64,000 nucleotides of DNA, from the NCBI GenBank assembly GCA_902567135.1, contig CACFLO010000003.1, positions 1 through 64,000 of the forward strand, given 5' to 3'. Below, one piece after another: positions 23,345 through 32,325 of this stretch. The number at the start of each line of letters is the position of its first letter. The stretch's first letter is position 1. A program made the translations under genes and the position numbers. The notes under the pieces are model-generated. The model made no database searches, was not told the origin of the DNA, and saw only the letters and a list, made by a program, of their open reading frames with translations. Source of the stretch: an uncultured Alphaproteobacteria bacterium. GTDB taxonomy: Bacteria > Pseudomonadota > Alphaproteobacteria > HIMB59 > GCA-002718135.

Positions 23345-24428
23345 GAATATATTGATAATTACAGGAGGCACGGGAGGTCATATGATTCCTGCAATAAATT
23401 TTTTTAATTACTTAAAAAATAATAAGAATGAAGTTTATTTATTAACTGATTATAGAGGAAGTAAATACATTAATGAAATTAATGAAAATAATATTTTTAA
23501 AATTTATTCATCACATTTTTCAGGAAATTTATATTTCAAAATAAAAGCTACAATTAAATTGTTAACAGGACTTGTTCAATCATTAATTATTTTTATTAGA
23601 TTAAAACCAAAAACGATTATTTCATTTGGAAGTTATGCGTCTTCAACGCCATTAGTATGTTTTATATTATTCAAATTTTTTTTTAAGACTTCATTATATA
23701 TTCATGAACAAAATTCAGTAGTAGGAAAAGTTAATAAAATTTTTATTAAATTTTCAAATCAAATTTTTATGAATTTTGAAAAAGAATATTTAAATATATT
23801 AAAATATCAAAATAAAATATCAGTCGTAGGACTACCTCAAAAGATTGATACTAAAAATTTTAAACAGAAAGATAAAAATGATAAATCTATTTTGAATTTT
23901 TTAGTATTTGGTGGAAGTCAGGGTTCAATTGAAATCTTAGCTATTTTTGAACATATATTAAGCAGATTAAATAAAATTTCGAATTTAAAAGAAATATTTT
24001 TTACTATTCAGGCTCCTTTATCAAAACAGAAAGAAATTGAAAGTTTACTTATAAAATATGGGTACAATTTTAATATACAAAATTTTTTCAATAATTTTGA
24101 TGATGTTTTAGCAAAAACAGATATTGCTCTATGCAGATCAGGCGCTGGCACTATTAATGATTTAATTAAACATAAAATTCCATCCATAATTTGCCCATTA
24201 CATGACGCTAAAGATAATCATCAATATGAAAATGCTAAAATCCTTAGCAGTATTAAGAGTGCTATAATTGTAAATAGAAATAAAATAAAAGATGATGAAA
24301 TAATCTCATTTATAAAGAGATTGGCAAATGATAAAATTTTTGAAAAAAAATTAAAAGAAAATTTTAATAAAATTGAAATTAGAAATGCAAATGAATTAAT
24401 GTGGAATTTTATAAAAAATGAAAAATAA
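23337..24428 (+). CDS. murG: UDP-GlcNAc transferase MurG
   Basis: A 363-residue peripheral membrane GT28 glycosyltransferase that converts lipid I to lipid II. The N-terminal glycine loop TGGTGGHMIPA (residues 9-19) is the acceptor-site signature. ISFGSYASSTPL, IHEQNSVVGKVNK, LVFGGSQGS, and CRSGAGTINDLIK with the UDP-GlcNAc-binding KDNHQYENAK follow in order. Starts inside the last codons of ftsW and overlaps murC by 11 bases. Confidence 0.94.
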   Translation: MSRNILIITGGTGGHMIPAINFFNYLKNNKNEVYLLTDYRGSKYINEINENNIFKIYSSHFSGNLYFKIKATIKLLTGLVQSLIIFIRLKPKTIISFGSYASSTPLVCFILFKFFFKTSLYIHEQNSVVGKVNKIFIKFSNQIFMNFEKEYLNILKYQNKISVVGLPQKIDTKNFKQKDKNDKSILNFLVFGGSQGSIEILAIFEHILSRLNKISNLKEIFFTIQAPLSKQKEIESLLIKYGYNFNIQNFFNNFDDVLAKTDIALCRSGAGTINDLIKHKIPSIICPLHDAKDNHQYENAKILSSIKSAIIVNRNKIKDDEIISFIKRLANDKIFEKKLKENFNKIEIRNANELMWNFIKNEK

Positions 24429-25797
24429 AAATATAAAAATCCATTTTATTGGAATTGGCGGTATTGGCATGTCAGGGATTGCAGAATTGATGCATAAAAT
24501 TGGTTATACAGTTTTGGGTAGTGATATAATTGAGAATGAAAATATTAAAAGATTGAGAACAAATGGTATTATTGTAAAAATAGGACATCATAAAAAAAAT
24601 ATAGGAAACGTTAATGCAGTTGTTTATTCTTCTGCTATAAATCAAAATAATCCTGAAATAAAAGAAGCAAAAAAAAATAAAATTCCAATTGTAAGTAGAG
24701 CTGATATGCTTGGTGAACTTATGAAAAATAAAAAATGTATTGCTGTTGCTGGATCTCATGGAAAAACCACAACAACAAGTTTAGTTGGAAATATTTTAGA
24801 ATCTGGAAAACTTGACCCAACAATTGTTAACGGTGGAATCATAAATTCTATTTCTAAAAATAATAAATTTGGAAAAGGTGAATGGATGGTAGTAGAAGCT
24901 GATGAGAGTGATGGATCATTTTTAAAATTACCTCATCAGATATCTATAATAACAAATTTAGATATTGAACATCTTGATTATTACAAATCACCAGAAAATT
25001 TAAATTCAGCCTTTGAGCAATTTATAAAAAATCTGCCATTTTATGGAATATCTATTGTTAATGAGGATGATAAAAATCTTAAAAAATTAATTCTAAAAAA
25101 TGATACAAGAAAGATCATTTCATACTCTAATAAAAATAAAAATGTGAATGTTTACATCAAAGAAGTTAATTTATTACAGAATTATAGTGAGTTTAAATTA
25201 AAATTTAATTTTCCAATTAATAAATTCTCAGGAACACACTTATACAAAATAAAAGCAATAGGTTTACATAATATTTATAATGCAACTGCTAGCATAATTG
25301 CAGGTTTATTAGCAGGTGTAAAAAACAGTTATATTAAATCAGCCTTAATAAATTATATTGGAGTAAAAAGAAGGTTTACACATATAGGAAAAGTAAATTT
25401 ATCCAATATATATGATGATTATGCTCATCACCCAACTGAAATTCTTGCCACTCTAAAAGGATCAAAACAAGTTAATAAAAATATTATTGTAGTTTTTCAA
25501 CCTCATCGATATTCAAGAACTAAAATTTTGTTTAATGAATTTGTAAATGTTCTATCTAAAATAAATAGATTGTATTTACTTGAAACATATTCAGCAGGTG
25601 AAAAAAAAATTAAAGGATTTGAAACTAAAGATATCTACAATAAGTTAAAAAAAATTAAAAAAAATGAAGTTTACTTTGAAAAAGATAATTTAAATAAACT
25701 TATCTTAGCAGAAACATACAGACGAAATATCATTATATTTATGGGTGCTGGCTCAATAAGTAAAATAGCAAGTAACTTTGTGAAAATTAATGAGTGA
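24418..25797 (+). CDS. murC: UDP-MurNAc-L-alanine ligase MurC
   Basis: A 459-residue Mur ligase that adds the first stem residue. The Rossmann start IHFIGIGGIGMSGIAELM (residues 8-25) binds UDP-MurNAc. The ATP loop is VAGSHGKTTTTSLVG near 113-127, followed by VVEADESDGSFL, TNLDIEHLDYY and RRFTHIG; DDYAHHPTEI and FQPHRYSRT are MurC-specific. The C-terminus ends with FMGAGSISKIA. Overlaps both neighbours by several bases, consistent with translational coupling. Confidence 0.95.
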   Translation: MKNKNIKIHFIGIGGIGMSGIAELMHKIGYTVLGSDIIENENIKRLRTNGIIVKIGHHKKNIGNVNAVVYSSAINQNNPEIKEAKKNKIPIVSRADMLGELMKNKKCIAVAGSHGKTTTTSLVGNILESGKLDPTIVNGGIINSISKNNKFGKGEWMVVEADESDGSFLKLPHQISIITNLDIEHLDYYKSPENLNSAFEQFIKNLPFYGISIVNEDDKNLKKLILKNDTRKIISYSNKNKNVNVYIKEVNLLQNYSEFKLKFNFPINKFSGTHLYKIKAIGLHNIYNATASIIAGLLAGVKNSYIKSALINYIGVKRRFTHIGKVNLSNIYDDYAHHPTEILATLKGSKQVNKNIIVVFQPHRYSRTKILFNEFVNVLSKINRLYLLETYSAGEKKIKGFETKDIYNKLKKIKKNEVYFEKDNLNKLILAETYRRNIIIFMGAGSISKIASNFVKINE

Positions 25798-26683
25798 CAT
25801 AATTTACGAAATACAATCAAAAATAAAAAGTAAAATTTTATTTGATTACGATATGGGAAAATCTTGTTGGTTTAGAACAGGAGGTAAAGCAAAAGGATTC
25901 ATAACTGTTAATAATTTAAAAGATCTAAAAACTATAGTTAGTTATGAAGATAAAATAAAATATTCTATTATTGGTGTTGGTTCTAATATATTAGTTCGAG
26001 ACTCAGGATATGATGGGCTGATAATTAAGTTAGGAAAAAATTTTAATAAAATAAAAATTAATAATAATACTTTAACTGTTGGAGCTGCTGTTTTAGATAC
26101 AAATCTTGCAAAATTTGCATTAAAAAACTTAATAAAAGATTTTGAATTTTTTATAGGTATACCAGGAACAGTTGGTGGGGCAGTTAAGATGAATGCTGGT
26201 TGCTATGGTTCACAAACTTCTGATAATTTAAAAAGAATTTTAGTTTTAAATTCTCAAGGGCGAGTTCAATATATTGATTTAAAAGAATTAAATTTAGAAT
26301 ATAGATCATCTAAATTAGATAAGAAATCTATTATTTTACAAGCTGATTTTAATTTTGATCATTCAACATATGATGAAATTTTAAAAAAAAATAATTATAT
26401 AAAATTAAAGCGAGAGAATACACAGCCTCTTAAAGAAAAGACCTCAGGTAGTACATTTAAAAACCCTCCAGATAAATTTGCTGCTGAACTTATTGAAAAA
26501 GTGGGATGTAAAGGCCTAAAAGTTGGAGATGCCTCAGTAAGTAATATTCATGCAAATTTTATAATAAATAATGGGACTGCTACTGCAACAGATATTGAAA
26601 AATTAGGTAAAAAAGTAATAAAGAGAGTAAAAGAAGAATTTGGAATTTCACTTGAGTGGGAAATTAAAATATTAGGTAAATAA
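25790..26683 (+). CDS. murB: UDP-N-acetylenolpyruvoylglucosamine reductase MurB
   Basis: A 297-residue FAD enzyme that reduces UDP-GlcNAc-enolpyruvate to UDP-MurNAc. CWFRTGGKAKGF near residue 25, IIGVGSNILVRDSGYDGLIIKLG (FAD site), EFFIGIPGTVGGAVKMNAGCYG and SGSTFKNP with GDASVSNIHANFIIN are type I MurB signatures. The Ser-Gly-Ser-Thr-Phe segment contains the catalytic Ser. Overlaps murC by eight bases and abuts ddl. Confidence 0.95.
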   Translation: MSDIIYEIQSKIKSKILFDYDMGKSCWFRTGGKAKGFITVNNLKDLKTIVSYEDKIKYSIIGVGSNILVRDSGYDGLIIKLGKNFNKIKINNNTLTVGAAVLDTNLAKFALKNLIKDFEFFIGIPGTVGGAVKMNAGCYGSQTSDNLKRILVLNSQGRVQYIDLKELNLEYRSSKLDKKSIILQADFNFDHSTYDEILKKNNYIKLKRENTQPLKEKTSGSTFKNPPDKFAAELIEKVGCKGLKVGDASVSNIHANFIINNGTATATDIEKLGKKVIKRVKEEFGISLEWEIKILGK

Positions 26684-26684
26684 A

Positions 26685-27629
26685 TTGAAAAAAATATTGA
26701 TATTGCAGGGTGGTTATAATGAGGAGCATAAAGTATCAATAAACACAGCAAAACAAATAGCAAAAGCCTTATCAAAACTTAAATTACATTATAAAACTCT
26801 TACTGTTAACCCTGATACATTTGAAAAAGATATTATAAAATTTTCTAATAAATACATATGTTTTAATGCTTTGCATGGTCCATTTGGGGAAGATGGAAAA
26901 ATACAAAAAATTTTAAAAAATAATAAATTTTGCTTTACACATTCAAATCATATTGCTTCAGCTAAATGTTTTAATAAATTAAAATCAAAAAATATTGTTA
27001 AAAAATATAATATAATTACCCCTTCATTTGAGACAGTAAAATGTAATAATATTAATCTAAAATTATTAAATACAATTAAAAAAAAATTTTCTAAATTTAT
27101 TTTAAAACCAACATCAAGTGGATCAAGTCATGGTTTAAAAATTATAAAATCAAATAAAGATTTACTTGTTTTTTCTAAAGATCTTAAAAATTTTAAAAAA
27201 AAATTTCAAAAGAATGAGCAATTTATAATAGAAAAATTTATTTCAGGAACTGAGCTCACAGTATCAGTTTTAGAAAAAAATTCAATTCCACAACCCTTAG
27301 AGGTTACAGAAATTGTTTCTCTAAATGAAACATATGATTATCAAGCAAAATATTCCAAGGGTTTTTCAAAACATTTTATACCTGCAAGAATTACTAAGCA
27401 AAATTATAAGAAGTGTTTAAATTTAGCTTTGAAAATTCACAAAATTTTTAAATGTACTACTCTTTCAAGGATTGATTTTATTTTAAATAAAAAACAAAAT
27501 AAAATTTATTTTTTAGAAATTAATTCTCAACCAGGTATGACAGCACTCTCATTATTGCCAGAACAAGCAAATTATAAAAAAATAAAATTTGAAACTATTA
27601 TTTTACAGTTAATAAATAACGCAAGATGA
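26685..27629 (+). CDS. ddl: D-alanine-D-alanine ligase
   Basis: A 314-residue ATP-grasp enzyme that makes the D-Ala-D-Ala dipeptide used by MurF. Visible: LQGGYNEEHKVSINTAKQI at the N-terminus, NALHGPFGEDGKIQ (residues ~65-78), PTSSGSSHGLKII (ATP-grasp loop), FIEKFISGTELTVSV, and LEINSQPGMTALSLLP with the metal-binding Glu and Asn. The start codon is TTG, one base after the murB stop; length is normal for DdlB and no upstream ATG is available. Overlaps ftsQ by four bases. Confidence 0.94.
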   Translation: MKKILILQGGYNEEHKVSINTAKQIAKALSKLKLHYKTLTVNPDTFEKDIIKFSNKYICFNALHGPFGEDGKIQKILKNNKFCFTHSNHIASAKCFNKLKSKNIVKKYNIITPSFETVKCNNINLKLLNTIKKKFSKFILKPTSSGSSHGLKIIKSNKDLLVFSKDLKNFKKKFQKNEQFIIEKFISGTELTVSVLEKNSIPQPLEVTEIVSLNETYDYQAKYSKGFSKHFIPARITKQNYKKCLNLALKIHKIFKCTTLSRIDFILNKKQNKIYFLEINSQPGMTALSLLPEQANYKKIKFETIILQLINNAR

Positions 27630-28393
27630 GTAATAATTATAATAAAAAAAAATTTATTTTAATACCAAGCGCAAAAAGAATTAAACAATTAATTATCACT
27701 TTAATTTTAATAATATTTTTATTTTTAATTTATGAAGAGTTGTATTTTAAGAAAAGATATAAAGAATTTCTCCAAGAATTTTCCATAAAATATAATTATC
27801 TTTTAGAATCTTTTGAAACAAATACTATTAAAAGAGTAAAAAAATTAGAAATTACTAAAGTAATTAATCAATACTTAGGTAAGTCAATTTTCTTAATTCC
27901 TTTAAGTGATATTTCTTATGAGATAAAAAATTTAAAATGGGTTAAAGACGTAAATTTGTCTACAAATTTAAAAAATAAAATTAAAGTTGAAATACATGAA
28001 TATGAACCAGCTGGATTATATTTTTTTAATGATCAATTTTTTTACTTTTCTAAAGAAGGTAAAATCATAGACATATATAATCATAAACTGGATGAAGATT
28101 TTATAATTTTCTCAGGAAAAAATGTATTAAATCATGCTTTAGAATTATTAGAAATTATAAATAACTTAAACCACTCTGATTTAACAAGTATTGAAGAAGC
28201 CTATTATATTAATGAAAGAAGATGGGATCTTAAATTTACTAATCAAATTATAGTATTTTTATCAGAAAAAAATATTGAAACATCATTAATAAATTATATT
28301 AAATTAATAAAACAATTAAAAGATAGTGAAATTCTTTCTGTCAAAAGTATAGATTTAAGAAATAACAAAAAAGCAATAATAAATTTTGAATAA
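27626..28393 (+). CDS. ftsQ: Cell division protein FtsQ
   Basis: A 255-residue bitopic protein with a basic cytoplasmic tail (~20 residues), one transmembrane helix at about 23-40, then a periplasmic POTRA domain (KVINQYLGKSIFLIPLSDI, NLKWVKDVNLSTNLKNKIKVEIHEYEPAGLYFF) and the FtsQ beta domain. It bridges early and late divisome proteins. Identity is supported by the POTRA pattern and by the conserved ddl-ftsQ-ftsA-ftsZ order. The start ATG overlaps the ddl TGA; the ftsA start follows the stop directly. Confidence 0.88.
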   Translation: MSNNYNKKKFILIPSAKRIKQLIITLILIIFLFLIYEELYFKKRYKEFLQEFSIKYNYLLESFETNTIKRVKKLEITKVINQYLGKSIFLIPLSDISYEIKNLKWVKDVNLSTNLKNKIKVEIHEYEPAGLYFFNDQFFYFSKEGKIIDIYNHKLDEDFIIFSGKNVLNHALELLEIINNLNHSDLTSIEEAYYINERRWDLKFTNQIIVFLSEKNIETSLINYIKLIKQLKDSEILSVKSIDLRNNKKAIINFE

Positions 28394-29614
28394 ATGATAA
28401 AAGTTGGATTAAATATTGGTAATTCTAAAATATCTTGTGCAGTAATTGAAATAAAAGATAATAATAATATTAAATTATTGTCATGTGTAAGTTACCCATC
28501 AAAAATTATAAAAAAAAATATTATTACTAATTTTGATGAACTATTGAGAGAAGTTAGATCTTTAATTAATGAATCGGAAAAAAAATCCCATACTAAAATA
28601 AATTCCATTAATTTAAATATACCAACAGTTGAAAGTATCTCAAAATATTATGACTCAGAAATAAATAATATCAATAGCGAAATAACTGAACTGGATATTA
28701 AAAAAGCAATTAATAATTCTGATTACTTTGCTGTAAAAGAAGATTATTTCGAAATATTAAATAATATTTATGGTTATATTTTGGATAATAATTTATTATT
28801 TAACTCACCAGTTGGTAATTATGCTAATTACTTAAAAATATTATTTTATAAAATTTTAATCCCTTACAAGACTCTTAATAGTTATAAAAATATTATTGAT
28901 AAATTAAATATTAAAATTGATAATTTTGTTCCTACACCTTTATCCTCATCTTTAGCAGTTTTAAGTGAGGATGAAAAAATGATTGGATCTATTTGTATTG
29001 ATTTAGGTCATTCAAATACTTCAATATCCATTTTTGAAAATAACAATTTTATATATGGTGATAGTGTTCTAGTTGGAAGCAACAACATAACTAATGATAT
29101 TGCCAGAGGCGTTTCTACAACTTTAGATAGCGCTGAAAGATTGAAGACTTTGTATAGTTCATTAATAAGTGCGCCAAGTGATGAATATGAAATAATTGAA
29201 GTTCCAATTATATCTGGAGAAAATGATAAATTTGTTCAAATAAATAGATTGAAAATTAATTCTATAGTTAAACCACGTGTTGAGGAAACTCTTGAAATGA
29301 TTTGGCAAAAGTTGAAGCAAAACAATCTAGATAAAAAACAAATTAAAAATGTTGTTTTAACAGGTGGAGGATCTCAGCTGGAGGGTATATCACAATATGC
29401 TGAGATGATATTTTCAAGCAATGTCAGAATTGGTTTTCCAAAAGAAGACATTATTCCTGATAAAAGCGAGATAAATTCAAGTTTTTCAGATGTAATTGGA
29501 TCTAGTTTATTTAACCCAGACGTTTTTTTAGACAAAATATTAGATAAAAAAGGAAAAAAACAAAAAAAACAAGGTTTTAAAGGTTTTTTTAATTGGCTAG
29601 ACCAATATATTTAA
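28394..29614 (+). CDS. ftsA: Cell division protein FtsA
   Basis: A 406-residue actin-like ATPase that tethers FtsZ to the membrane. IKVGLNIGNSKISCAVIEI is the phosphate-1 strand-loop, the SHS2/1C insertion follows, ICIDLGHSNTSISIF is phosphate-2 and VVLTGGGSQLEGI is the adenosine motif. The C-terminal tail GFKGFFNWLDQYI is a typical amphipathic membrane-targeting helix. Phosphate loop 1 reads NIGNSKIS rather than the usual DxGT/S, a mild deviation. Spaced 79 bases from ftsZ, the largest gap inside the cluster. Confidence 0.93.
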   Translation: MIKVGLNIGNSKISCAVIEIKDNNNIKLLSCVSYPSKIIKKNIITNFDELLREVRSLINESEKKSHTKINSINLNIPTVESISKYYDSEINNINSEITELDIKKAINNSDYFAVKEDYFEILNNIYGYILDNNLLFNSPVGNYANYLKILFYKILIPYKTLNSYKNIIDKLNIKIDNFVPTPLSSSLAVLSEDEKMIGSICIDLGHSNTSISIFENNNFIYGDSVLVGSNNITNDIARGVSTTLDSAERLKTLYSSLISAPSDEYEIIEVPIISGENDKFVQINRLKINSIVKPRVEETLEMIWQKLKQNNLDKKQIKNVVLTGGGSQLEGISQYAEMIFSSNVRIGFPKEDIIPDKSEINSSFSDVIGSSLFNPDVFLDKILDKKGKKQKKQGFKGFFNWLDQYI

Positions 29615-29638
29615 TATACAATATATAGATATTTATAA

Positions 29639-29665
29639 TTGACGATTTCGGCAACGAATCGTTAA
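29639..29665. promoter_or_regulatory. Inverted repeat in the ftsA-ftsZ gap
   Basis: TTGACGATT (29639-29647) and AATCGTTAA (29657-29665) are nine-base inverted arms with one mismatch and a nine-base spacer. It is the most GC-rich spot in the 79-base gap and lies 29 bases before the ftsZ ATG, upstream of a good Shine-Dalgarno (CGGAG). It could be an operator, an mRNA hairpin that sets FtsZ translation, or part of a promoter (TTGACG resembles a -35). A GAATC site falls at the edge of the right arm. Function not established. Confidence 0.45.
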
Positions 29666-29693
29666 AAAACAAATAAACGGCGGAGATTTACAA

Positions 29694-31364
29694 ATGACTA
29701 TAAATATTTCATTACAAGATGTAGGTGAAAATTTGCATCCAAAAATAACAGTTCTAGGTGTTGGCGGATCAGGTGGAAACGCCGTTAATAATATGATGAA
29801 TTCAAATCTTGAAGGTGTTGATTTTTTAATAGCAAACACTGATGCGCAGGCATTGCAAATATCCTCATGTCCAAATAAAATACAACTAGGTTTAAACAGT
29901 ACTCGAGGTTTAGGTGCTGGAATGAGACCTGACATTGGAAGACAGGCTGCAGAAGAGGCAATACATGAGATTGCTGAAAAATTAGATGGAAGTCATATGT
30001 TGTTTGTTGCTGCTGGTATGGGTGGTGGTACTGGTACTGGGGCTGCGCCCGTAATAGCAAAGCTTGCTAGAGAGAGAGGCATTCTAACTGTAGGTGTTGT
30101 AACAAAACCTTTTCATTTTGAAGGCTCTCAAAGAATGAAATTAGCTGAAAAAGGAATTGAAGAGCTGCAGCAGTTTGTTGATACGTTATTAACAATACCA
30201 AATCAAAATTTATTTAGAATAGCTAATGAAAAAACCACTTTTTCAGATGCATTTAAAATGGCTGATGATGTATTATATGCCGGTGTTAGAGGCGTAACAG
30301 ATTTGATGGTTCAACCTGGAATGATAAATCTTGATTTTTCTGATGTTAAAACTGTTATGTCAGAAATGGGAAAAGCAATGATGGGTACCGGTGAAGCTTC
30401 AGGTGAGGGTAGAGCGGTAGCAGCTGCAGAAGCTGCAATAGCAAACCCACTTATTGATGACGTGTCCTTAAAAGGTGCAAAAGGACTAATTATTAATATA
30501 ACAGGAGGCAAAGATATCACTTTATATGAAGTAGATGAAGCAGCTAACAGAATTAAACAAGAGGTAGATGAAGAGGCAAATATTATTTATGGAACTACTT
30601 GTGATGATAGATTAGATGGCCTAGTAAGAGTTAGTATTGTTGCCACGGGTATTGACTCAAACGTAAGCATTAACGCAAAGCCATTAGAAAGTTTTGCACC
30701 TATAAACATTAATAATGATGTTTATAAATCAGATCAGATCAATGAGGAAAACAAAGAAACGTCTATTCTTGAAAATGAAGACGATTATCAAGAAACAAAT
30801 ATTGATCAACATGAAAATGATCAAGAGACTCATTTATCTGAAATAAATAAAGAAAATGATCATTTAGAAAATTTCAATGAAAATCTAGAAAGCACCAAAC
30901 GAGCAATTAATGCAGATCATTCTAATATAGAAATATCTGATGCTCAGAAAGAACAAGACAATGAAGAGATTGAAGTTTCTACCGAAGATATTATCTCATC
31001 TGATAATCAAGAAAATGCAATTTCAGAAACTCACTTAAACTCTGATGAAATTAATGCTAATCCTCAAGATGAAAGTAAAGAATCAGATATAAGTGAAATT
31101 TCAGTCAGAAGATTAAGTTTATTTGATAGTATTTCTTCAAATAATTCAACTGAAACATCTGAGCAGAATGATAAAACAGAACCAGTTATTTCAGAAAATA
31201 TTGATGATTCATTATTAGCTGAAGCTGAAATCAACAATGAATCTAAAGAGAAATTAGAGCCTGAATTTAGTGCAACTGGGGATGATTTAGATGAAGATTT
31301 CAACCAAGAAACAGAGGAAGAATTGCTAGATATTCCTACCTTCTTGAGAAGACAGGCAAACTAA
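29694..31364 (+). CDS. ftsZ: Cell division protein FtsZ
   Basis: A 556-residue tubulin homologue that forms the Z ring. [18 protein letters not shown] near residue 20, NTDAQAL, the GTP-binding [17 protein letters not shown] near residue 105 and NLDFSDV (T7 loop region) are intact; the globular part ends near residue 325. After that comes an unusually long acidic linker of roughly 215 residues rich in Glu, Asp, Asn and Ser, then the conserved C-terminal peptide [11 protein letters not shown] that binds FtsA and other partners. Alphaproteobacterial FtsZ often has a long linker. A clear ribosome site (GGCGGAG) precedes the ATG, unlike most genes here. Confidence 0.97.
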   Translation: MTINISLQDVGENLHPKITVLGVGGSGGNAVNNMMNSNLEGVDFLIANTDAQALQISSCPNKIQLGLNSTRGLGAGMRPDIGRQAAEEAIHEIAEKLDGSHMLFVAAGMGGGTGTGAAPVIAKLARERGILTVGVVTKPFHFEGSQRMKLAEKGIEELQQFVDTLLTIPNQNLFRIANEKTTFSDAFKMADDVLYAGVRGVTDLMVQPGMINLDFSDVKTVMSEMGKAMMGTGEASGEGRAVAAAEAAIANPLIDDVSLKGAKGLIINITGGKDITLYEVDEAANRIKQEVDEEANIIYGTTCDDRLDGLVRVSIVATGIDSNVSINAKPLESFAPININNDVYKSDQINEENKETSILENEDDYQETNIDQHENDQETHLSEINKENDHLENFNENLESTKRAINADHSNIEISDAQKEQDNEEIEVSTEDIISSDNQENAISETHLNSDEINANPQDESKESDISEISVRRLSLFDSISSNNSTETSEQNDKTEPVISENIDDSLLAEAEINNESKEKLEPEFSATGDDLDEDFNQETEEELLDIPTFLRRQAN

Positions 31365-31420
31365 CTGCTTGTAATATTTTGTAATATTCAGTTAGTTGTC
31401 GAATTTCTAAAAAATATATA

Positions 31421-31447
31421 AAAAAGTGCTTTAAATAGCACTTTTTT
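31421..31447 (+). terminator. Rho-independent terminator after ftsZ
   Basis: AAAAAGTGCT (31421-31430) pairs perfectly with AGCACTTTTT (31437-31446) around a TTAAAT loop; T-run on the 3' side, A-run on the 5' side. It closes the dcw transcript. Its 3' end is only two bases before the lpxC ATG at 31450. Confidence 0.85.
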
Positions 31448-31449
31448 AT

Positions 31450-32325
31450 ATGATAGCGATTAAACCTAAAAACAATAATCAACAAACTATAGAAGACTCT
31501 CTATTTGTAAAAGGCATTGGTTTGCATTCCGGTAAAGAAGTTGAGTTAAAACTAGAACCTGCGGAAGTCGATAATGGAATAAAGTTTATTCGTGTAGACT
31601 CAAAAAAAAATAATATTATTGAAGCTATTTGGTCTAATGTTTCAGAGACTCTTTTAAGTACAACAATTGCAAATGAATATGGTTTAAAAATATCAACAAT
31701 AGAGCATTTGATGAGCGCTCTATCAGGACTACATATTGATAACTTAAATATTTATATCAATACTGCAGAGGTTCCAATTATGGATGGAAGTTCAAGACCT
31801 TTTGTAGACATGATAGAAAAAATTGGTATTAAAAAACAAAATAAAAAACGAAATTTTTTGAATGTAAAAAAAATAATAGAAGTTTCTCATAATAACAGTT
31901 CGGTAAAAATAATACCAAATAATCAATTTTCGATAGATTTTGAAATTGATTTTCCAAGTCAATTAGTTTCAAGACAGTCTTGCCAATTACAACTAATTAA
32001 TGGAAACTACAAAACAGATATAGCTGCAGCTAGAACTTTTGGGTTTGAGAAAGACGTAGAACATTTGAGATCAAATGGACTGGCTCTTGGTGGATCTCTT
32101 GATAATGCTGTAGTTGTTGGAGAAAATGAGATTTTAAATAAAGATGGTTTAAGATATACTGATGAATTTGTTAGGCATAAAATATTAGACTCAATTGGCG
32201 ATCTTTACTTAGCTGGATCACCAATTATTGGATATTTTTATGGAAATAAATCTGGACATTATCTTAATAATCAACTTTTAAGAAAATTATTTTCAGATGA
32301 GTCTAATTACGAGTATATAGATTAG
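31450..32325 (+). CDS. lpxC: UDP-3-O-acyl-N-acetylglucosamine deacetylase LpxC
   Basis: A 291-residue zinc deacetylase that commits UDP-acyl-GlcNAc to lipid A. VKGIGLHSGKEVELKLEPA at residues 20-38, STIEHLMSAL with zinc ligand H86, EVPIMDGSSRPFV, ARTFGFEKDVE, and HKILDSIGDL with ligands H243 and D247; H270 in GNKSGHYL is the general acid. The start follows directly after the ftsZ terminator; no later methionine precedes the catalytic core, so this start is likely despite having no ribosome site. The stop shares four bases with the convergent fumC stop. Confidence 0.94.
   Translation: MIAIKPKNNNQQTIEDSLFVKGIGLHSGKEVELKLEPAEVDNGIKFIRVDSKKNNIIEAIWSNVSETLLSTTIANEYGLKISTIEHLMSALSGLHIDNLNIYINTAEVPIMDGSSRPFVDMIEKIGIKKQNKKRNFLNVKKIIEVSHNNSSVKIIPNNQFSIDFEIDFPSQLVSRQSCQLQLINGNYKTDIAAARTFGFEKDVEHLRSNGLALGGSLDNAVVVGENEILNKDGLRYTDEFVRHKILDSIGDLYLAGSPIIGYFYGNKSGHYLNNQLLRKLFSDESNYEYID

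Noticed and set aside
29785-30060. 91-codon open frame opposite ftsZ
   Set aside because: It is antisense to the GTP-binding core of FtsZ; the His/Gln-rich product is what the glycine-rich motif gives in reverse.
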